Of a stretch of DNA of 64,000 nucleotides, positions 57,600 through 64,000 are shown in pieces. The notes below the pieces were generated by a model, which ran no database searches, was not told the DNA's origin, and saw only the letters and a list, made by a program, of their open reading frames with translations. Origin of the DNA: Schistosoma haematobium (Eukaryota; Platyhelminthes; Trematoda; Strigeidida; Schistosomatidae); assembly GCF_000699445.3 (NCBI RefSeq), contig NC_067198.1, forward strand, positions 35,120,536 through 35,184,535, given 5' to 3'. How positions within the stretch are numbered: the first letter of the stretch is position 1; each line of letters opens with the position of its first letter. The position numbers and the translations under genes were made by a program.

Positions 57600-58790
57600 C
57601 AGAACCACTGACGATGCTATTCAATAACTTCATGTTTTTAACTGAACCCCGTAAGGATTGTAAGGACGTTATGGTTAGCCCGATATTTAAATGTGGAGGG
57701 ACGCAGACTATGCCCAACTACTGATCTGTCAGTTTAACCATCATGAGAGTTTAGTTACTTTAAAAAAGAAACCACGTTACCTCACTTCGTCACACAGAAT
57801 GATGCAACCTGCCACTCCTGAGAAACAATGGTTTCGAAATAAACACTCATACTTAACAAACCTACCGAGTGCCAGAGAGGATCAAACATCAGCCCAAGGT
57901 AACGCTTTATCTGCTAGTGTAATAGCCATATACTTCAGGGAAAGATTCAAAGATTTAAATCCTGCCCGTACGCAAATTTCTCAGGAGTGACGACGAATAG
58001 AACATTACCTGAACAGGTGCCAGTTTTAGGTTAACGTGCTACAGGGCACGACATTGCTTCCCCTACTTTGTTCTTCTGCATATCAAAAAATAATCGGAAC
58101 TGTCTAAGTTGTCAGTCATGCTGTTTGGAGATGACATCAAGATCTGGAAAACAATGAGTAGTGAAGCTGATCATCTTTGCTTCCATGGGTGCAGGAAAAT
58201 GAAACTTAGAGGGAACAGTAACTTATGAGTAGTGTTGGTACCCTATAATCTGAAATCTTACGCTATCTGCGAAAAAGATGCCATTCGAGCACACCTTGAA
58301 GTAGTAACTTTGAGGTGCGTTTTTAGCCGACTGGACTAAACAACAGTTCTACTCAATCCCATTTAGGGTATGAAAATATAATGTTTCTTCCCTCACTCCA
58401 AAAGGATAGGAATAAACTGCAAAGTATTCGGCGGCGAGCCACGAAATCAGTTGGGGCACTAAAATTCAAACCTTATGATGAGCGGCTCTGATCACTGGAC
58501 TTTGGGACATCAGTGATGACCTTTTAACGACCAATAAAAACTTAAACACTCCTGGGTATCCTCTTAAACACATACTTAGGCTCAGTCTCGACGCAAACCT
58601 TGGGAGAAACACCGAGAACTTGGAGACACAACACGGCAGAACGTACTGTTGACATTCTACTCCTTAAGAGTAGTTAAATGTTGGAATTCACCGCCGGATG
58701 ATGTAGTGCAAGCGAGTTCCTGATAGTCCTTTAAGAGGAAACGTGACATATTCCTAAGGAATAGGGGCAGTTCCTTTCCATAATTAACTT
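57600..58790 (+). mobile_element. Decayed CR1-like LINE reverse transcriptase
   Basis: Pieces in shifting frames: VMVSPIFKCGG and NY.SVSLT near 57670-57735, EKQWFRNKHSYLTNLPSARED near 57820 (split), VMLFGDDIKIWK near 58110 (GDD in the catalytic box), NLNTPGYPLKHILRL near 58540 and a block like KCWNSPPDDVVQASS near 58680. This is the motif order of a CR1-type RT with many stops. Confidence 0.7.
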
Positions 58791-58979
58791 TTTTCTTTTT
58801 TATCATCAGGTATACCTAGGTTCCTATCTGGAGGAATCGACGATCTACTGCTACTAGATACGAGAGCCCATTAAGCGAAAGCTTTTCCTAATCCGTTCAG
58901 AACTACTTGAAACTATTTTAAAAGCAATTGCGTATTGCAACCCAGCATTCCTCAAAGGTTTTCTGGTGTTGTGGTCACT

Positions 58980-59530
58980 TCAATGAACATTCAATTGCTT
59001 TGATGCGTTGTTTCGGATTTTATATTCCACCTAAGTGAGACCACACCTAGAGTACTGTTACCGAACAAAAAGTTCACGTTCTCTTAAGAAAACTAACATA
59101 CTCGAGCGTGTTCAGGGTGTGGGGACAAAACTAATGGAAGGCCTTTCCAAATTTTCTAACGATGAGCGCCCAAAACGTCTTAAACTTTTCCTCTTATCGC
59201 ATCATGAAACGCAAGGGGACCTTGTGTTGTCATTCCGCAAGTTTACTAACGATCTGAATATTTATATGTCTCATCTTTTTTCTCCCTGGAGAACTAATCG
59301 TCTGTGAGGCCACAGGAAGACGGCTCAAGAATTGCAATTTCATAAATTCAATGTGGGGTTCCGTTTTTCTCATCAAGTAGTCATTGTCCTTAACGCCTTA
59401 CGTTAACGGGTAGCATCAGCCTCATCAGCGGACGACTTCAAGGGGAAGCTGAACATTCTCTGGAAAACAGGCTGCAAGTATCAAAATCGGTCCACCAACC
59501 TACAAATCTTATTACTGACGACTGAAGCTT
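58980..59530 (+). mobile_element. C-terminal fragment of a second CR1-like LINE
   Basis: Reads VRPHLEYC near 59034, then LERVQGVGTKLMEGL, RPKRLKLFLLSHHETQGDL and, after stops, FNVGFRFSHQVVIVLNAL and SASSADDFKGKLN. It belongs to a family different from the preceding copy. It ends about 95 bases before the CUL2 start. Confidence 0.7.
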
Positions 59531-59610
59531 GAACGCGGAAAGTTTGTCCGTGATGTTTACGGCGATTTTCCGTTCTGCTATTAAGTCTAGGGCTACATAG
59601 TTTTATCCTC

Positions 59611-59624
59611 CAAGTCTTTCAGAT
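59611..59624 (+). promoter_or_regulatory. Splice acceptor directly before the CUL2 ATG
   Basis: TCCTCCAAGTCTTTCAG ends at 59622, only two bases before the ATG at 59625. A pyrimidine-rich acceptor this close to the start suggests either a 5' UTR intron or a spliced-leader acceptor. Confidence 0.4.
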
Positions 59625-62600
59625 ATGTTACGTGCAGTGTCCGTGGACTTCCCTGCCACGTGGGGATCACTAAAAGATGTAGTATATAAGCTTCTTCGGT
59701 GCGATTTTGTTGACAGGGATTTGTGGAATTCTAGTTTCGGCTATGTGTATAGCTTATGTACTTCAAGTCCGGTTTCTCATGCATCTACTTTGTATAAATC
59801 TACTACAACACTCATTAGCGAGAGGGTAGAAGAAATAGCATCAGAGTTAGAGGTCATGAGTGACTCTGATTTACTTCCTAGATATGTCAAGTTTTGGGAG
59901 TCATATCATCGCGGACTTACATATCTAGATATCCTTTATAGGTATATTTTTAAAGTCCTTAATGTTTAATGTTTACTCAGATATATGAATACGCAGCACG
60001 TAAAGAATTTAAGGCCATCAGAAGCCGATATGTGCTATGGGGCGGCACTTCCTATGGCAGATCAGCATACTATGGAAATTCTGGAGGTCGGCCTTGCTTT
60101 CTGGAGACTATATCTAATCGATTGTATGAAAAGTCGATTGTCCTCTTGCTTGATGCGCGAAGTTCTCAAGTGAGTTCCATCTTTTTATTTCTAAACTTCA
60201 AATAGCGACAGATTGGGAATTTGTGGACAACAGAATTGCATACATCCATGTTTGGCTTCCCTTTTAAGAGTTGGAGAAGTAAGGGATTTTGAAAGAGTAA
60301 GCAAAATACGACAGAAAAGATTTGCATGGTGCCCCTGTTTTTTTGTCTTAACTTTGTATGTTAAAGAACACGTTTAAAATTTTTCGTAGCCACTCCTTTT
60401 TCTTTCGCATGTGTTAACTAGGAACTGCGAAGTGTTTTGATCAGTGAATACTCTCTCTATAATAAATAACCTCGTGTTGACACAAACCTTAGCACCACAC
60501 ATATCGATTACTTTTGTGTCTGTTCTGTTACTATTCGTATTAATCCATGTTTACTACCATTTTTATTAGACTACTTCTCCATTATCTTGGTCCAATGCAC
60601 TAGTGGCGCTAATACTTCTGTTCTCCCATTACTTAAAAGGCTGGAATGGAAATATACAACCAAATATTTCAGAACCCTCTGATTGACGCTACGCGGTCAT
60701 TTTACTCGCAATGGGCATGTCAACGGGAGTCGGAATTAGGATGTGCTCAGTATGTGACTGAGGTATGTCACAATTTAAAGTATTTATCGTGTTCGTGTAT
60801 TTTACATTTAGAACCTTCGCAGCCAAAGTCAATAATTATTTGTTTACTTGCCGTACAGTCTTATATTGACGTATATATTCTCTCCGCACATACAATAACA
60901 CGACATAACGACGTACAATAATTAACGTCATATGCTTTTCATATTTTGTTTCCATACCTTTTGATTACTAAAATCATAACTAATCACTGGATAAACCTTT
61001 AGCTCAAACATTATTAGTCACCGACTACCATGGGACTACATCACCTGACGTTACTCCACTGCCTTGTGGATCTAATCTTTAGTTCGAAGGCTCCGGATGT
61101 GGCCCCCTAAGAAAACCACCTGCTTCAGTTTGGGAACCCGGTCAGTATCACAGCCCACACACAAATCAAGTGACTTGTGTTGGGCATATGTATTCGATGC
61201 CCCTTTGTATCAATATTTGTGTTCAGATAAATAAATAAACGTAAGTGTATATTTACCTCAAAGGGTTTGTTCTTCGTTAAACCAATCAGTAACGAATCAT
61301 AGGATTTGAATTACATCTCTAGTGTGGCATAAATACTACATAGGTGCTCAATTCGAATTGCATAAACGAAAGTCCAATCCACAGAACTGGTTGGAAGTCA
61401 TGCTTTAACCTGTAAGCCTAAAGTTTTGGGGACACATGTATATGTGTATTTATGGTAACATAGTCGGTCATAATTTCTATAACATGATAAGCCCAACAGG
61501 ACATATTCATCTTCAGCTAGTTTATTATCCCTCGAGAAAATTCCACACCTTAATTATTATGCTACATGCTTTAGCCGGACAATATGAGGCTCAGTAATCT
61601 ATTCTTTTACATAATGAAAATTACACCATCTCGCGTCTATATCGCGGTTGAGTGTTTCGTTTGGTTTTGACAAAAAAATTAATGTCTCGGATTCTATTGT
61701 TTTGTGTATAAAATTGTTCGAGGATTCAGTTATTTGTTCCTCATTAGAATCATGATATTTGATAAAATTCCAATAATAAGCAAGATATGTAAGTTTTATA
61801 TTTTGTAAACATTTTTGTAGGCACTAGCTTTGCGGACAGAAGAACATAATCGGGCTATACAATATTATAAATGTTCACTGCTACCAATGCAAAATTTGTT
61901 TCAAGAAATAATTGTTGAACAGCGTTTAAATTTCCTTAATATGAACGTTCGCTATGTTATTGCTGAAGAGGATAAATCAAGTAAGTGCGATAGTTATACC
62001 CAATTATCTCACTAATAAAACCAAGCAAATAAGTTGATTTATGTCGTGTATACTTTTTTGTGGCATTAGTCTATCTGGTATATAAATTATGTATGTATTT
62101 AGTTATTCTGAAAAGTAAATACCACATTCTTTTTGCTCTTATTACGAGTCTTATGGACTTTATGTCTCCCAAGGTTCGCTTAGCCTAACTTGGTTGTGTT
62201 GTTGTACTCGCACACTAGCGTCGATTTAAATTATTACATGAAAATTTGTGTTAGATAATAACTCTTTCAATCCAATAAACATACAGTTTTATATCCCAGG
62301 ACATGAGGTCCACCATATGTATTAGGATTAGATATACTACTTGGTTGTGTAAAACAGGGTACTTTAATTAGTTTTTTAATAAATGTTCTTAAAACACTAA
62401 CATGCAACTTATCCGATTTTTTGTGTACTGTCTCCTTGACAAGTTTTCACATATATCTCCATCTTAAGTAACATTTCACGTGATGGTTTCTTTTTATTCT
62501 ATATGGTTTTTTAAAATGTATCATTCTCCATTAATTTATATTCTTGTACGAAGTTGTTTGCTATATGTGGTTTTTAAAGGATAACATTACTGCAAACTAA

Positions 62601-63661
62601 TTGATTCGTATTTCTATGATGGAAAGTAGTAATGCACATTAGGTGTTGTAGTTACCAGTAATCATAATCAAGGAGTTATGTAAGGGTAATAAAGTCGATA
62701 ATTAATTGCGTGATCATTCAAAATGGTAAGAAATAGAATCAAACTAATATATAAACATCAATAAAATCATATGGAGTAAAAACTCGAAGAAAAGAGGGTT
62801 TAAAAATTAATCAAGGTTATTTGATTAACATATAGTCATCATCCCAGAGAAAGGCTAATCACATTTTCCTTCTGTAAACATAGGTCAGGTCGGAAACATC
62901 CAATAGCGATTGCTTCTACAAAGTGAAGTAAGATTGATGTTGCTTCTGTTAATTATTTCAAATCCACTTCTTTTATCCACTTCTGTTATCTAATAGTTGC
63001 TTGGCAGTTGCACTTATGAAGACTTACTGTCCTTCAGGCATAAGTTCGTAGGGACATGTTCAGAAAGCATAGTAGAAGCCCCTATCTCTGTTCTTCCTAT
63101 ATACTTGCTACCTCAGGCACATGTAAATTCAGAGATCCGATTGGCGATGACATTGGGAGGGTATTGATCTACCTTTGAATGGTATAACAAATACAGTGTT
63201 GTACATTGAAACCAATTGAGCAGCAGGAGAGTTTATTTTTACTACCATCTTGATACTTTAATCGATTGTTTTCTTTTTTTCACATATTTCTAACAAACTA
63301 CTTTCAAAGCAGACTATTTGTATTATAACGTTCCTTCGTCAGAATTTTGTAAGAGGTCAGCATTGTTTGACCGAGATTTTTACTTTGGGTTTTTCTCATA
63401 ATTATATTAGGGCGAAAACTACATTCATTATTTGTATAAACTTCAAAAGCTAAAGTAATATTTAATTAGTCTTAAATTGCTCTATATACATATTTATTTC
63501 CTTTCGATCGATTTACTTCTTCGAATACATTCATAGATTTAAGAAATCTTTTTCGGTTGCTATCTCCGAATAATCTTTGTAACGAACTGTTACATTGTTT
63601 TGGCGAATATGTTCGAACCAGTATTTTAGAAGCTATTTCCAACCTTCCAAAAGACTCTTCA
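59625..63661 (+). CDS. CUL2: Cullin-2, 5' part (gene continues past the right edge)
   Basis: Six exons join in phase to 335 codons: 59625-59941, 59981-60169, 60206-60296, 60640-60762, 61821-61980, 63537-63661. Intron lengths rise 39, 36, 343, 1058, 1556 bp. The deduced protein follows the N-terminal cullin-repeat helices of CUL2: VDFPATWGSL, DRDLWNSSFGYVYSLC, ILYRYMNTQHVKN then PSEADMCYG, MREVLKN, MEIYNQIFQNPLID, ESELGCAQY and LFRLLSPNN. This part of CUL2 binds substrate receptors (elongin B/C with a VHL-type box protein); the RBX1-binding and neddylation regions lie outside the window. CUL2 is preferred over CUL1 or CUL5 because of the YRY.NTQ.(V/I)K...(S/T)EAD block. All splice sites are GT-AG. 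Confidence 0.9.
60990..61240 (+). mobile_element. Family C dispersed repeat, short copy in CUL2 intron 4
   Basis: Begins TTATTAGTCACCGACTACCA, contains CGAAGGCTCCGGATGTGGCC and GTATCACAGCCCACACACAA, and ends CAATATTTGTGTTCAGATAA with an ATAAATAAA tail. It is 5'-truncated. Confidence 0.6.
62025..63530. other. CUL2 intron 5, no feature recognised
   Basis: AT-rich with short frames only. I see no repeat that I can type. Confidence 0.4.
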
Positions 63662-63724
63662 GTAAGTTAAAAAAAAATTTATTTCCATCGACTATTATAA
63701 CTAGGGGTATACTTAAGCCTGCTA

Positions 63725-64000
63725 TCCCTCTTGGCGCTGACAGACAGACATCAACATATAGCCCTTCACAGATATGTGTTGGTCCAAGTTGCCTTACCTC
63801 ATTAGCACGATAAGATAAACATATCGAGATAAATGACAAAATAAATCAATATAGTGCAGTAATAATAATGATGAGAACGACTGAACTTTTGAAATATTGA
63901 ATTTAATGATAGGGTGGAAAGGTATGTATGAAGGGATACTGGGATTCAAGATCGACAGGAAAATGAGGAAGAAATGCATCTGCACCATTGTGAAAGATTT
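63725..64000 (-). mobile_element. 3' end of an RTE LINE (right edge cut)
   Basis: The border GACAGACAGACA is followed by GATATGTGTTGGTCCAAGTT and GCCTTACCTCATTAGCACGA, matching the 3' UTR of family A copies (9745-9790) with many differences. It is on the minus strand inside a CUL2 intron and continues beyond the window. Confidence 0.65.

Noticed and set aside
1..64000. Bacterial-type features (operons with ribosome sites, CRISPR arrays, insertion sequences, rRNA)
   Set aside because: The window is plainly eukaryotic; no regularly spaced direct-repeat array, rRNA or prokaryotic transposase was seen.

Overview
The window is eukaryotic and reads as nuclear DNA of a blood fluke (genus Schistosoma or a very close relative). 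It is AT-rich and intron-rich. Some introns are only 29-62 bp and sit at the 5' ends of genes, the pattern described for schistosomes. It is packed with RTE-clade and CR1/jockey-like LINEs, Penelope-like elements and tRNA-derived SINEs that carry hammerhead-ribozyme motifs. The disulfide isomerase gene matches schistosome ERp60 in exon layout and deduced length (484 residues), but differs in residues I recall for S. mansoni, so a different species is likely. That species inference rests on memory, not on a search.

Layout. 1-965: 3' half of a Penelope-like element (minus). 3892-9241: nearly intact CR1/jockey-type LINE with ORF1 and ORF2 (plus). 9727-12960: RTE LINE (minus). 13200-15460: old decayed RTE of a second family (plus). 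15728-16150: hammerhead SINE (minus). 16917-18575: complete ERp60/PDIA3 gene in seven exons (plus). 18886-20479: second RTE copy, nearly identical to the first over 1.3 kb. 22832-52372: integrin-linked kinase gene (ILK, minus) in six exons; its 1.5-8.6 kb introns hold most of the repeats. 52517-57107: RRP8-type nucleolar methyltransferase gene (minus) in four exons, ending only 144 bp upstream of the ILK start codon. 57108-57324: first exons of an unrecognised gene on the plus strand, whose start codon abuts that of RRP8. 57600-59520: two decayed LINE reverse transcriptases. 59625-63661: first six exons (335 codons) of a cullin-2 gene (plus) that runs off the right edge.

How the genes relate. 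ERp60 folds disulfide proteins in the endoplasmic reticulum. ILK is an adhesion pseudokinase scaffold, RRP8 acts on rRNA, and CUL2 scaffolds a ubiquitin ligase; no shared pathway is evident. The notable arrangement is the RRP8-ILK tandem. The 144-bp spacer has a good 3' splice acceptor 28 nt before the ILK ATG, so the two may be one polycistronic unit resolved by spliced-leader trans-splicing. Gene models were built by hand: splice sites and phases close exactly for ERp60, ILK, RRP8 and the CUL2 part. They were checked only against remembered family sequences.
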